From Actinomycetales bacterium (GTDB taxonomy: Bacteria; Actinomycetota; Actinomycetes; Actinomycetales; Dermatophilaceae): DNA of 64,000 nucleotides. The stretch spans positions 1 through 64,000 of the forward strand of contig JADKAO010000005.1 of the NCBI GenBank assembly GCA_016715285.1, read 5' to 3'. Below, piece after piece: positions 7,592 through 16,567 of this stretch (its first letter is position 1; each line of letters opens with the position of its first letter). A program made the position numbers and the translations under genes. Under the pieces are notes generated by a model. The model worked only from the letters and a program-made list of their open reading frames with translations, was not told the origin of the DNA and searched no databases.

Positions 7592-8842
7592 TCACGCGTT
7601 CCACAGAGCTTGGAGACCGGACAAAGACTGCCAGCCGAGCCAGAGGGTCAGCAACCACGCGATGGCCCCCAAGGCCAACAGCCATCGGGGATACGCGTAC
7701 TCACGCATGAGGTCCCGGCGTCGCCAGGCCACCCAGAGGATCACCGTAAAGCCCAGGGGAAGGATGACGCCGTTGAACCCACCGGCGAAGACGAGCAGTT
7801 GGACCGGCGCCTTCCCGAGAGCGAGAAACAGCCCGAGGCAGACCGCGATGAAGCCGACTGTGACCCATTGCCGCGTGCGGGCCGGCGTCTTTGAGGTGGT
7901 GAGGAAGGAGACGGTGGTGTAGCTCGCGCCGATCACCGACGTGATAGCCGCGGCCCAGAAGATGATGCCAAAGGCGCGTAGACCGAACTCACCTGCTGCC
8001 TGCTGGAAGGCCGATGCAGCCGGGTTGTCCTTGGCGAGAGCCGCTCCCCCGGCAACCACGCCGAGGATTGCGAGGAAGAGCACGACCCGCATGACGCCGG
8101 TGACGAGGATGCCGATGACCGATGCCTTGGTGATCTTGCCGGCGTTCTCGGGGCCGGTCGTGCCCGACTCAAGCAGGCGGTGGGCGCCGGCATACGTGAT
8201 GTAGCCGCCGACCGTGCCGCCGATCAGCGTCGTGATCGCGAGGAAGTCGATGTTGTCCGGGAGCACAGAGTTCTTGAGCGCGGCACCCACGGGCGGGTTG
8301 CTGGTCAGCGCGATGTAGAGCGTCAGGAGGATCATGACCGCGCCGAGCACGACAACAATGCGGTCGAGCGCGATCCCGGCGCGCTTGGACACGAAAATGC
8401 CGATCGCGACGAGGACGGACAGGACGGCGCCAAGTTGCGCCTCCATGCCGAGCATCGCGTTAAGGCCGAGGCCGGTGCCAGCGATATTGCCGATGTTGAA
8501 GACGAGCCCGCCGAGGAGAATGAGGCCTGCCAAGGCCCACCCCAGGCCGGGGGCGACTTTGTTGGCCAGTTCGTTGGCTCGCATGCCGGAGACGCCGATG
8601 ACCCGCCAGACGTTCATCTGAACGGCGATGTCGACGAGGATCGAGGCGACGATCGCGAACGCGAAGGCCGCCCCAAGGGTGATGGTGAAGTTTGTGGTCT
8701 GGGTGATGAACCCCGGGCCGATGGCCGAGGTCGCCATGAGGAACATGGCGCCGAGCAGTGCGCTGCGTCCCGCCGTGGTGGGGGCCGACGGACGCTCGTC
8801 CGCTTGCGTTTCGATCGGGTCCTGCCGGTGCTGCTGACTCAT
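7592..8842 (-). CDS. NRAMP-related transporter of the pxp operon (YcsG-like)
   Basis: A polytopic membrane protein (416 residues from the ATG at 8842, preceded by GGAG) related to the NRAMP family, with about eleven helices. The first helix reads SAIGPGFITQTTNF, lacking the Asp-Pro-Gly-Asn metal-binding motif of true Mn/Fe NRAMPs. The helix 6 region reads YITYAGAH rather than the usual Met-Pro-His. In Bacillus a similar gene (ycsG) lies in the oxoprolinase cluster. The inference is that it imports 5-oxoproline or another organic substrate, or is a divergent transporter, rather than a divalent-metal importer. It is first in the operon and divergent from the GntR gene. Confidence 0.8.
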   Translation of the reverse strand: MSQQHRQDPIETQADERPSAPTTAGRSALLGAMFLMATSAIGPGFITQTTNFTITLGAAFAFAIVASILVDIAVQMNVWRVIGVSGMRANELANKVAPGLGWALAGLILLGGLVFNIGNIAGTGLGLNAMLGMEAQLGAVLSVLVAIGIFVSKRAGIALDRIVVVLGAVMILLTLYIALTSNPPVGAALKNSVLPDNIDFLAITTLIGGTVGGYITYAGAHRLLESGTTGPENAGKITKASVIGILVTGVMRVVLFLAILGVVAGGAALAKDNPAASAFQQAAGEFGLRAFGIIFWAAAITSVIGASYTTVSFLTTSKTPARTRQWVTVGFIAVCLGLFLALGKAPVQLLVFAGGFNGVILPLGFTVILWVAWRRRDLMREYAYPRWLLALGAIAWLLTLWLGWQSLSGLQALWNA

Positions 8843-8920
8843 TTTCAGGGCTCCGTCCGGGCCGGACGTGTCGCGGGTTGACCGGATCACGTCGTTGTGG
8901 TCACGTGGCGCCATCGTAGA

Positions 8921-8935
8921 GATTGTTCAACAATC
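8921..8935. promoter_or_regulatory. Palindromic GntR-type operator
   Basis: GATTGTT-C-AACAATC is a perfect 15-bp palindrome located between the divergent starts of the transporter-pxp operon (8842) and the GntR regulator (8979). FadR/FCD-type GntR proteins commonly bind TTGT-ACAA-like palindromes, so this is the likely site through which the regulator controls both transcripts. Confidence 0.65.
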
Positions 8936-8978
8936 CTGCAATCCCCCAATCCAGCCGAATCCGTCCTAGAGTGGTCTC

Positions 8979-9653
8979 GTGAGCAATGACGTCTTGGCGG
9001 TCGCCCTGCGACAAACGCCGCGCGCGATGCCCCGCCTCTCCGCGGCGCAGCAAGTCGGCAAGGTGCTTCGCGACCACATCATCAACGGCCAACTCACCCC
9101 TGGCACGCGCCTGACCGAGGAAACCATCACCGAGGCTCTTGGCTACTCTCGCAACACTATTCGCGAGTCTTTTGCGCTCCTGGCCGCCGAGCGGCTCGTC
9201 GTCCGCGAGACCAATAGAGGGGTCTTCGTCGCGACACCCAGCCGCAGTGACATTCGAGACTTGTATGCCGTCCGCCGACTTCTCGAGCCGGCCGCGGCCG
9301 AGCATGGGACGGCATACGGGCCGGAGCTTGTCGGGCAGATTGTTGACGTTGCGGCGCAGGGTCGCAGAGCGCACGCTGACGGCGACCCGGATGGCGTCCG
9401 GCAGGCCAACCAGGTTTTCCACCGGCTCATCGGCGCCCTCGCGGGCAGCCGTCGAGTGAGCGACCTCATGGAAGGCGTGCTCGCTGAAATGCGCCTCGTC
9501 TTCCGGGTGGTCGCGACCGACGGCGACTTCCACGCTCATTTCCTGGAGCGCAATGAGCACATCGCCGAGCTCCTGGCGGCGGGCGAACGGTCGAGAGCCA
9601 GTGAGCAACTGCGCGACTATCTCGACGACGCCGAGAGTCGCCTGCTCGGCTAG
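8979..9653 (+). CDS. GntR family transcriptional regulator with FCD domain
   Basis: A 224-residue protein. The N-terminal winged helix-turn-helix spans roughly residues 25-90 (VGKVLRDHIINGQLTPGTRLTEETIT, then GYSRNTIRESFALLAAERLV), followed by an all-helical FCD effector domain (DIRDLYAVRRLLEPAAAEH onward). It is transcribed divergently from the NRAMP-like/pxpABC operon, with a perfect palindrome between them, so it is predicted to sense 5-oxoproline or a related metabolite and control the operon. The ligand is inference. Confidence 0.88.
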   Translation: MSNDVLAVALRQTPRAMPRLSAAQQVGKVLRDHIINGQLTPGTRLTEETITEALGYSRNTIRESFALLAAERLVVRETNRGVFVATPSRSDIRDLYAVRRLLEPAAAEHGTAYGPELVGQIVDVAAQGRRAHADGDPDGVRQANQVFHRLIGALAGSRRVSDLMEGVLAEMRLVFRVVATDGDFHAHFLERNEHIAELLAAGERSRASEQLRDYLDDAESRLLG

Positions 9654-9656
9654 CTG

Positions 9657-9738
<82 letters not shown>

Positions 9739-9759
9739 GCGCCGACCACTGTAAACGAC

Positions 9760-11292
9760 TCAGGCCACCCGCACCGTCACCGTGTGATGTCCGGTGGCGC
9801 CGTCGGGGTCCGAGCGCGCAACGTCGGCGGTCTGCCACTCCCCCGCTCCATCCTGCGCGCGCACCGTGATCGTGTGCGAGCCCGGCGTGGCGTCCCAGTC
9901 GTACACCCATTGCCGCCAGGCGTCGATCGTCGGCTGGCCCGCCAGCCGGGCATCGCGCCACGGCCCGCCGTCGACGCTCACCTGTACTGCCGTGATCCCC
10001 CGATGCATAGCCCACGCGACCCCTGCGACCGGTACCAGCCCAGCCCGGACCTCCCGACCCGACCGCGGCACGTCGATCCGGCTCGCCGTCTTGACCGGAC
10101 CCAGCGCCGACCACCCCCGTGGCGTCCAGTAGCCCATGTCGACGGCGAAGCGGGTCACTTTGAGCTCGGTCACCCATTTGGTCGCCGACACATAGCCATA
10201 GAGGCCCGGCACGACGAGCCGCACCGGGAAGCCATGCTGGGGCGGCAGGGGTGCCCGGTTCATCCCCACTGCCAGCAACGCATTGCGGTCGTCAGTCAGT
10301 GCGCTCAGTGGAGTTCCGGCTGTCCAGCCGTCTTCACTGCGAGACAGGACCATGTCAGCGCCAGACCGGGGCCGGGCCATGGCGAGGAGTTCGCGCACCG
10401 GCCAGCCCAACCACAGAGCGTTGCCCACGAGGTCGCCGCCGATCTCGTTCGAGACACACGCGAGGGTCACCCACCGCTCGATCATCGGCTTGGCGAGCAG
10501 TTGCGCCCAGGTCAGCTCGATCTCCTGCTCCACCTCGCCATAGACCCGCAGCCGCCACGACGCTGGGTCAATCCTCGGCACGATGAGCGCGGTATCGATC
10601 CGGTAGAACTCCCCCGAACTCACCTGCCACGGCACCGCTCCCGGCACGCCGAGATCGGCATCGGCAGCGAGCGTCACCGTGCTCGCCGGTGCCGGCAAGG
10701 TCACCTCGGCGATACCTGCTGGTCCGTCGCCGGGCACTCTCCGCCCCCAAAGGGCCGAGATGGCGCCGAGCCCGACGGCGCCGCCTGCCAGCACCAGCGC
10801 ATCGCGCCGGCTCGGCCCGCTGCCGTCCGTGGGGGTCCTTGAGCGCTCGCGGAGGCGGCTATCGAGCCACCACACCGCGCACACCACCCCGATGAGGGTG
10901 GGCACGGCGTCGGCGGTCACAGCCCCTGGACGCGAGAGGACGGCACCGACGGTCACCAGTCCGAGAGCACCCAAGGTCAACAACGCAGGAGTATGCCGGG
11001 TGCGTGCGAGCGATCCGATGCCAGCGAGCAGCGCCACGATAACGATCGCCATGGCGACCCAGAGGGCAGCCTTGTCATTGGTGCCAAAGACGCCGACGGC
11101 GAGGTTTTTGAGCCAGAGCGGGGTGAGGTCAACCATCGCCGATCCAAGGGCGACGATCGGTATCGGTTCGCCCCCAGCGAGCCCGAAAAGGGTGAGGCCC
11201 GTCGCTGCGAAGGTTGCGATACCAAAGCCACCGAGGCCCGCGGCCACGCCGTCAACGGCATACTCACTCGACCTCGATGGCTCGCGGCTCAT
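9760..11292 (-). CDS. Membrane-anchored sulfite-oxidase-like molybdopterin enzyme
   Basis: 510 residues. The N-terminal third has about four membrane helices (residues 15-40, 60-90, 105-125, 130-145), then a helix with SRRDALVLAGGAVGLGAISAL resembling an internal signal. The C-terminal two thirds are a molybdopterin oxidoreductase domain: RIDPASWRLRVYGEV, the pterin-ligand cysteine in ERWVTLACVSNEIGG, GWPVRELL, LPPQHGFPVRLVVPGLYGY and a dimerisation/Ig-like C-terminus. It should act on the outer face of the membrane. Substrate (sulfite, sulfoxide or other) cannot be told from sequence. Its stop overlaps nothing, and its start overlaps the rdgB stop by four bases. Confidence 0.88.
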   Translation of the reverse strand: MSREPSRSSEYAVDGVAAGLGGFGIATFAATGLTLFGLAGGEPIPIVALGSAMVDLTPLWLKNLAVGVFGTNDKAALWVAMAIVIVALLAGIGSLARTRHTPALLTLGALGLVTVGAVLSRPGAVTADAVPTLIGVVCAVWWLDSRLRERSRTPTDGSGPSRRDALVLAGGAVGLGAISALWGRRVPGDGPAGIAEVTLPAPASTVTLAADADLGVPGAVPWQVSSGEFYRIDTALIVPRIDPASWRLRVYGEVEQEIELTWAQLLAKPMIERWVTLACVSNEIGGDLVGNALWLGWPVRELLAMARPRSGADMVLSRSEDGWTAGTPLSALTDDRNALLAVGMNRAPLPPQHGFPVRLVVPGLYGYVSATKWVTELKVTRFAVDMGYWTPRGWSALGPVKTASRIDVPRSGREVRAGLVPVAGVAWAMHRGITAVQVSVDGGPWRDARLAGQPTIDAWRQWVYDWDATPGSHTITVRAQDGAGEWQTADVARSDPDGATGHHTVTVRVA

Positions 11293-11900
11293 GTCTTAAA
11301 CACATCCCTAAAGCGCTCCGAGAGAGCCCTAAAAGCGTTGCCGCGGTGGGACATTGCGTTCTTCTCTTCCGGTGACAGCTCGGCCGCAGTGCGGCCGTCG
11401 GCCAGGAGGAGGATCGGGTCGTAGCCAAAACCGTTCGCCCCGCGCGCACCCCTAGCAAGCGTGCCGCGGAACTGCCCCTCTTCGACGAGCACCCGCCCAT
11501 CGGGCAGGACAAGCACGGCCGCGCACACGAAGCCCGCACCGCGATGTTCATCCCGCACGTCGCTCATTTGCGCAAGCAGCAACTCGTAATTGGCCCGGTC
11601 GTCCCCGTGCCGACCGGCCCACCGCGCGCTGAAGATGCCCGGCGCACCGCCCAGCACATCCACCGCGAGCCCCGAGTCATCGGCCAGCGCTGGCAACCCC
11701 GTCGCCACCGCGGCCGCCCGCGCCTTCAAGGTCGCGTTCTCGGCGAACGTCACGCCGTCCTCGATGACATCCGGCGCATCAGGGAACTCCGAGAGCCCGA
11801 CGATCTCCAGGTCGAGCTCGCCCAAGATGTCAGCGAGGATGCCCCGCAACTCCCCCACCTTGTGGTCGTTGCGGGTCGCCAAGACGATCCGCTGCGTCAC
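11289..11900 (-). CDS. rdgB: XTP/dITP diphosphatase (RdgB/HAM1)
   Basis: A 203-residue house-cleaning pyrophosphatase that hydrolyses non-canonical purine nucleotides (XTP, dITP, ITP). Motifs: VLATRNDHKVGEL at the N-terminus, FAENATLKARAAA, ALADDSGLAVDVLGGAPGIFSARWAG, GFGYDPIL and the C-terminal MSHRGNAFRAL. It overlaps rph by four bases, the usual rph-rdgB actinobacterial arrangement. Confidence 0.95.
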   Translation of the reverse strand: MTQRIVLATRNDHKVGELRGILADILGELDLEIVGLSEFPDAPDVIEDGVTFAENATLKARAAAVATGLPALADDSGLAVDVLGGAPGIFSARWAGRHGDDRANYELLLAQMSDVRDEHRGAGFVCAAVLVLPDGRVLVEEGQFRGTLARGARGANGFGYDPILLLADGRTAAELSPEEKNAMSHRGNAFRALSERFRDVFKT

Positions 11901-12649
11901 TCGCGCGTCCTTGCCTCGCCCGCGAGTGCCTCCGCCTGGGCGACGGTCAAGTCCGCACAGCCCTTGGTCGCGAGGTCGAGCAGCTCGTTGAGCAGGGCGC
12001 GGTCGAAGGCCGCACCCTCAGCTGTTCCCTGAACTTCGACAAAGGCACCGTCGCCGGTCATGACGACATTCATGTCGGTCTCCGCAGTCGAGTCCTCGGG
12101 GTAGTCGAGATCGAGCACTGCGCGCCCCTTGACCACCCCGACCGAGACGGCTGCCACGGAGCCAGTCAGCGGCTTGGCCGACGCAGCAATCAGCCCTCGC
12201 CGGCGCGCGTCGGCGATGGCATCGACGAGCGCAACATAAGCACCGGTGATCGCGGCCGTCCGGGTGCCACCGTCAGCCTGCAAGACATCGCAGTCAAGGA
12301 CAATTGTGTTCTCACTTAACGCTTTTGTGTCGATGACCGCACGCAAGGACCGTCCGACAAGCCGAGAGATCTCGTGGGTCCGCCCGCCGATCTTGCCCTT
12401 GACCGACTCCCGGTCAGAGCGAGTGTTCGTCGAGCGCGGGAGCATGGCGTATTCCGCCGTCACCCACCCGGTGCCCCGGCCCTTGAGCCAGCGCGGCACG
12501 CCTTCGGTGAACGACGCCGCACAGAGCACCCGGGTCTTGCCGAACTCCACAAGCACACTGCCCTCGGCGTGGTCGAGCCAGTTGCGGGTAATCCGCACCG
12601 GTCGGGTTTGGTCAGGGGCACGGCCGTCATGGCGAGGAGCGTCAGTCAC
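11897..12649 (-). CDS. rph: Ribonuclease PH
   Basis: A 250-residue phosphorolytic 3' exoribonuclease that trims tRNA 3' ends. Shows RPVRITRNWLDHAEGSVLVEFG, TRVLCAASF, RGTGWVTAEYAMLPRST, QADGGTRTAAITGAYVAL and VGVVKGRAVLDLDYPEDS, all typical of RNase PH. Start ATG at 12649 (MTDAPRHDGRAPDQ). Lies between the MBL hydrolase upstream and rdgB downstream in a single-direction cluster. Confidence 0.96.
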   Translation of the reverse strand: MTDAPRHDGRAPDQTRPVRITRNWLDHAEGSVLVEFGKTRVLCAASFTEGVPRWLKGRGTGWVTAEYAMLPRSTNTRSDRESVKGKIGGRTHEISRLVGRSLRAVIDTKALSENTIVLDCDVLQADGGTRTAAITGAYVALVDAIADARRRGLIAASAKPLTGSVAAVSVGVVKGRAVLDLDYPEDSTAETDMNVVMTGDGAFVEVQGTAEGAAFDRALLNELLDLATKGCADLTVAQAEALAGEARTRE

Positions 12650-12691
12650 GCGGCAAGGCTAACGCTGCCGAGCACACCAGCAGGTATGCCG

Positions 12692-13456
12692 TTACAGCTC
12701 GACGACCAGCTCAGGCTCGGCGAGCTCCACTTCTCCCGGCCAGACCGCGGCCGCTTGGGCACGGCATACCTCGCGGTCGTTCCAGGCGGGGATGTGCGTG
12801 AGCATGAGGCGCTTGACGCCACCGGCATCGAGCGCGGTCTGAGCAACCCGCGACCCCGTCATGTGAATGTCCCGGATCTCGTCGCGACCATCGACAAAGG
12901 CACTATCTGCCAGCACCAGATCGGCGTCGCGCATCAACGGCAGGAGCGCCTCGCACGTGTCTGTGTCGCCCGTGAAGGTCAGCACTACCCCGTCGGCCTC
13001 CACCCGATAGCCATACGCCTCGACGGGGTGATTGACCCGTCGAGCGTTGATCGTGAAGGGCCCCACGCGAAAATGCGACCCGTCGGTCACCGGATCGAAG
13101 TCGAACTCCGGAACGGTCTCGGTGGGGTGACCGTAGTAGGCCAGCCCGACGCGCTGCGGCGTGTCCGATGGACCGTAGACCCGGATCGGGATGCGCGGTG
13201 TCGGGTCAGGGCGGTATTTGTGCATGACATAGAGCCCGCACATGTCGAGGAAGTGGTCGGCGTGCAGGTGGCTCAGCACGACCGCGTCAAGCTTGTCGGG
13301 AGCGATGTGGCGTTGCAGCACTCCCAGGGAGCCGTTGCCCAGGTCGAGCACCATGGACCAGGTCCGCCCCCCGTGTTCGGCCTGCAAGAGGTAGCACGAG
13401 GCAGGTGACGTCGGACCGGGGAATGACCCCGAACACCCGATGACGGTGAGCTTCAT
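12692..13456 (-). CDS. MBL-fold metallo-hydrolase
   Basis: 254 residues with the metallo-beta-lactamase motif SHLHADHFLDM (H-x-H-x-D-H) and a further metal-ligand aspartate in LTFTGDTDTCEAL. N-terminus MKLTVIGCSGSFPGPTSPASCYLLQ is the actinobacterial RNase Z/phosphodiesterase-like form found between murI and rph. It may act on a cyclic nucleotide or RNA substrate; a bona fide tRNA maturase role is not shown. It overlaps the stop of murI by four bases. Confidence 0.9.
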   Translation of the reverse strand: MKLTVIGCSGSFPGPTSPASCYLLQAEHGGRTWSMVLDLGNGSLGVLQRHIAPDKLDAVVLSHLHADHFLDMCGLYVMHKYRPDPTPRIPIRVYGPSDTPQRVGLAYYGHPTETVPEFDFDPVTDGSHFRVGPFTINARRVNHPVEAYGYRVEADGVVLTFTGDTDTCEALLPLMRDADLVLADSAFVDGRDEIRDIHMTGSRVAQTALDAGGVKRLMLTHIPAWNDREVCRAQAAAVWPGEVELAEPELVVEL

Positions 13457-14262
13457 GCCTGCATGACCTCCTCGCGTCGCGCCTGGACCGCAGCTTCCGG
13501 CCCGAGGAATCGACGCGCCAACCGACTAAACACGTCCGGATCCCCGGTGGTGACGAATTCGTGTCTCGGGGCCGGCAGCGTGTCAGGACGGAGTAGCCCG
13601 TCGTCCGCCAGCAGCCGGAACACATCTTTCGCGGTTTCCTCCGCAGAAGACACCAACGTGACACCTTCCCCCATCACGTACGAGATAACCCCCGTCAGAA
13701 GCGGATAGTGGGTGCACCCCAGCACCAACGTGTCGACGTGGGCCTCCTGCAATGGCCGCAAGTAGTCGCGTGCGACGTCAAGGAGTTCGGGCCCAGACGT
13801 CACGCCGCTCTCGACGAACTCGACAAACCGCGGGCATGGCACTGACCTGACATCGACATGGGGCGCGGCGGCAAAGGCATCGAGATAGGCGCGCGAGTTG
13901 TGCGTGCCGACCGTGCTGATCACTCCGACGCGATGGTTGCGGGTGGCCCGAGCAGCACGCCTGACAGCTGGCCGGATCACTTCGACCACAGGAACGTCAT
14001 AGCGCTCGCGGGCGTCGTGCAACACCGCCGCGCTCGCGGTGTTGCACGCGATAACGAGGGCTTTAACCCCGCGGTCCACGAGATGGTCCAGACACTCCAG
14101 AGCAAACTCTCGGGTCTGGGCAATTGGCCTGGGGCCGTAAGGCGTCCGAGCCGTGTCACCGAAATACACGATGGACTCGTGCGGCAGTTGATCGAGGACC
14201 GCGCGGGCGACGGTGAGGCCACCGTAGCCGGAGTCGAAGATCCCGATCGGTGCGTCGGCCAT
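13453..14262 (-). CDS. murI: Glutamate racemase
   Basis: A 269-residue cofactor-independent racemase supplying D-glutamate for peptidoglycan. N-terminus IGIFDSGYGGLTVARAVLDQLP. The two catalytic cysteines are in VIACNTASAA and VLGCTHYPLL. Coupled to the MBL hydrolase by a 4-base overlap. There are 56 bases between it and the DUF2017 gene on the same strand. Confidence 0.96.
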   Translation of the reverse strand: MADAPIGIFDSGYGGLTVARAVLDQLPHESIVYFGDTARTPYGPRPIAQTREFALECLDHLVDRGVKALVIACNTASAAVLHDARERYDVPVVEVIRPAVRRAARATRNHRVGVISTVGTHNSRAYLDAFAAAPHVDVRSVPCPRFVEFVESGVTSGPELLDVARDYLRPLQEAHVDTLVLGCTHYPLLTGVISYVMGEGVTLVSSAEETAKDVFRLLADDGLLRPDTLPAPRHEFVTTGDPDVFSRLARRFLGPEAAVQARREEVMQA

Positions 14263-14318
14263 TGGTCAAGGATAGGCAGGTATGCCGCGTCCGACCGCCA
14301 CGCTCTCGGTCACCTCCG

Positions 14319-14921
14319 TCACAGGTCGAACAGTCGGCGTCCCATCAAGGCGCCAGCCAGCGAGTCCTGCAACCACGTCAAAAAGTCATACACCGCGGCG
14401 GCAAAGGCCAGGGGATGCTCTGGGTGTGCTGAGATGCGTTCGTCGAGCGCGTCTACGTCCGACTCGTCCCGCAAGCCGAGTCGTTCGCCGATCAACAGAC
14501 GCGTATCGGTGAGCGCCACCAGGAGCGAGTCAGCGTCGGCTTTGGTCAACCGCACCTTGTCGCCCTCGACCTGGCGCAGGGCGTCGATTGCGGCTGTGAT
14601 GGTGTCGCTCTTGCGCCGGCGCAGGTCGTGTTCGGTCAATCGGCGGAACTCGGCCGCAATCGCTGGGTCGCTCCGATGGGCGTCAGGCAACAGTCGGTCC
14701 AGCGCCGGGTCACGGGCGACGGCGACATCGGGAGCGTCCGACGACCTCCCAAAGTCGGGGCCCAAACTCGCGATGAGATCGGTAAACGCGTCGCCGGTGG
14801 CGGCCACCTCGGGAGCGAGCAACTCACGAGTCTGCTCTAGCAGCCCGACGACGAGGCCGAGTTCCTGCGGGTCCAAGCGGGCGGCATACAGCTCGCCTTT
14901 GCGCCGGAAGGCTCTCGCCAC
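14319..14921 (-). CDS. DUF2017 family protein
   Basis: A 200-residue actinobacterial protein of unknown function (DUF2017). Begins VARAFRRKGELYAARLDPQE at a GTG (14921) preceded by AAAAGGAC; the longer ATG frame would overlap clpS and is rejected. Predicted largely helical with a conserved C-terminal WLQDSLAGALM region. The gene regularly follows clpS in actinobacteria, as here (one base between the clpS stop and this start), which suggests a link to N-end-rule/Clp proteolysis, but no activity is known. Confidence 0.88.
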   Translation of the reverse strand: MARAFRRKGELYAARLDPQELGLVVGLLEQTRELLAPEVAATGDAFTDLIASLGPDFGRSSDAPDVAVARDPALDRLLPDAHRSDPAIAAEFRRLTEHDLRRRKSDTITAAIDALRQVEGDKVRLTKADADSLLVALTDTRLLIGERLGLRDESDVDALDERISAHPEHPLAFAAAVYDFLTWLQDSLAGALMGRRLFDL

Positions 14922-14922
14922 G

Positions 14923-15213
14923 TCAGCTGTCCTTTTCGAAGGTCGCCCAGAGGCCATAGCCCTGCATGGCCATCGCGTCCCGTTCCATTTCTTCTCGGGT
15001 GCCGTGCGCGACGACCGCCTTGCCCAAGGTGTGCACGTCCATCATGAGCTTTTCGGCCTTCGCCCGCGGGTAATTGAAGTACGTCTGGAAGACGTACGTC
15101 ACGTAGCTCATGAGGTTGACCGGGTCGTTCCAGACCAGCGTGATCCACGGCACCGCGGGATCAGCGACATCGGCCGCGTCCGCCTGCCGCTCTTGGACTG
15201 GGGCGATGGACAC
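14923..15213 (-). CDS. clpS: ATP-dependent Clp protease adaptor ClpS
   Basis: A 96-residue adaptor that delivers N-degron substrates to ClpA/ClpC-ClpP. The core PWITLVWNDPVNLMSYVTYVF carries the DPVN substrate-pocket motif, followed by LMMDVHTLGKAVVAHGTREEM. Divergent from pncB, with 22 bases between the two starts. Confidence 0.95.
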   Translation of the reverse strand: MSIAPVQERQADAADVADPAVPWITLVWNDPVNLMSYVTYVFQTYFNYPRAKAEKLMMDVHTLGKAVVAHGTREEMERDAMAMQGYGLWATFEKDS

Positions 15214-15235
15214 GGCTCAACTCTAGGCTGTCGCT

Positions 15236-16567
15236 GTGACGACCCCGACCAGCTCAGTCAGCTCAGTCAGCCCAGCCAGCACAGCGCTCCTCACCGACCA
15301 CTATGAGCTCACCATGCTGCAGGCGGCCCTCCGCAGTGGTGAGGCACATCGGCGGTGCGTCTTTGAGACCTTCACCCGTCGCCTTCCTGAGGGACGCCGG
15401 TATGCCGTGCTCGCCGGCACCGGTCGGCTCCTGGACGCGATCGAAGCGTTCCGCTTCGGTGATGCCGAGATCGCGTTCCTCCGCGAGCACGGGGTCGTTG
15501 ACGCTGCGACGTGCGACTGGCTCGCGGACTACCGCTTCGAGGGCACCATCAGCGGGTATGCCGAGGGCGAATGTTTCTTCCCCGGCTCGCCGGTGTTTGT
15601 CGTGGAGGCAAGCTTCGCCCAGGGCGTGCTCTTGGAGACGCTCATCTTGTCAATCCTCAACCACGACAGCGCAATTGCGTCAGCTGCATCCCGCATGACA
15701 ACGGCTGCGGCAGGCCGCCCGTGCATCGAGATGGGGTCTCGGCGCACCCACGAAGAAGCTGCCGTCGCGTGTGCGCGGGCGGCATACCTCGCGGGTTTTG
15801 ACCGGACGAGCAACCTTGAGGCGGGCCGACGCTACGGGGTGCCGACAACCGGCACGTCAGCCCACGCTTTCACCCTGCTGTTCGACAGCGAGCGCGCGGC
15901 GTTCGAGGCCCAGCTGGCCTCGCTGGGGCACGGGACGACTCTGCTCGTCGACACCTACGACGTCATGAGCGCTGTGCGGGCGGCCGTCGAACTGGCCGGC
16001 CCGACGCTCGGTGCGGTCCGCCTTGACTCCGGCGATCTGCTCGAGCAAGCGCGCGAGGTGCGCTTCCTGCTCGATTCCCTCGGCGCGACAGCAACGAAGA
16101 TCGTCGTGACCTCTGACCTGGACGAATACGCCATCGCGGCCTTGGCTGCCGCTCCGGTGGACGCATATGGAGTCGGCACGTCACTCGTGACTGGGTCGGG
16201 CCATCCCACGTCGAGCATGGTTTACAAGCTCGTCGCCCGCGAGGGCGCAAGCGGGGAGCTCGAGCCGGTCGCCAAGAAGAGCAAAGACAAGAGCAGCGTC
16301 GGCGGCCGCAAGTGGGCCATGCGCCGCCGCGGCACGTCGGGGCGCGCCGAGGCCGAGATCATCGGCATCGGCGCCCGACCCACCGACGATGGCGATGATC
16401 GGTCGCTCATGGTCGATCTCGTCCGCTCAGGCGAGCGCGTTGACCACTCCACGCTGGCGGACGCACGGGCCCGGCATACCGCGTCGAGGTCTGAACTCCC
16501 GCCCCCCGCAACCCAATTGCAGCGCGGCGAGATCTGTATCCCCACCATTTACGAGCCCACCACATAA
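15236..16567 (+). CDS. pncB: Nicotinate phosphoribosyltransferase
   Basis: A 443-residue enzyme of the Preiss-Handler NAD salvage route, joining nicotinate and PRPP with ATP hydrolysis. Motifs: LTDHYELTMLQAAL near residue 20, RRLPEGRRYAVLAG, EMGSRRTHEEAA, PTTGTSAHAF, VRLDSGDLLEQA and YGVGTSLVTGSGHPTSSMVYKLV. The start is a GTG at 15236. The Ser/Val/Ser/Pro-rich first ten residues are low complexity. The stop TAA shares its last base with the ATG of pncA. Confidence 0.95.
   Translation: MTTPTSSVSSVSPASTALLTDHYELTMLQAALRSGEAHRRCVFETFTRRLPEGRRYAVLAGTGRLLDAIEAFRFGDAEIAFLREHGVVDAATCDWLADYRFEGTISGYAEGECFFPGSPVFVVEASFAQGVLLETLILSILNHDSAIASAASRMTTAAAGRPCIEMGSRRTHEEAAVACARAAYLAGFDRTSNLEAGRRYGVPTTGTSAHAFTLLFDSERAAFEAQLASLGHGTTLLVDTYDVMSAVRAAVELAGPTLGAVRLDSGDLLEQAREVRFLLDSLGATATKIVVTSDLDEYAIAALAAAPVDAYGVGTSLVTGSGHPTSSMVYKLVAREGASGELEPVAKKSKDKSSVGGRKWAMRRRGTSGRAEAEIIGIGARPTDDGDDRSLMVDLVRSGERVDHSTLADARARHTASRSELPPPATQLQRGEICIPTIYEPTT

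Noticed and set aside
12374..13408. 344-codon plus-strand ORF
   Set aside because: Antisense to rph and the MBL hydrolase; no family resemblance and Arg/His-rich shadow composition.
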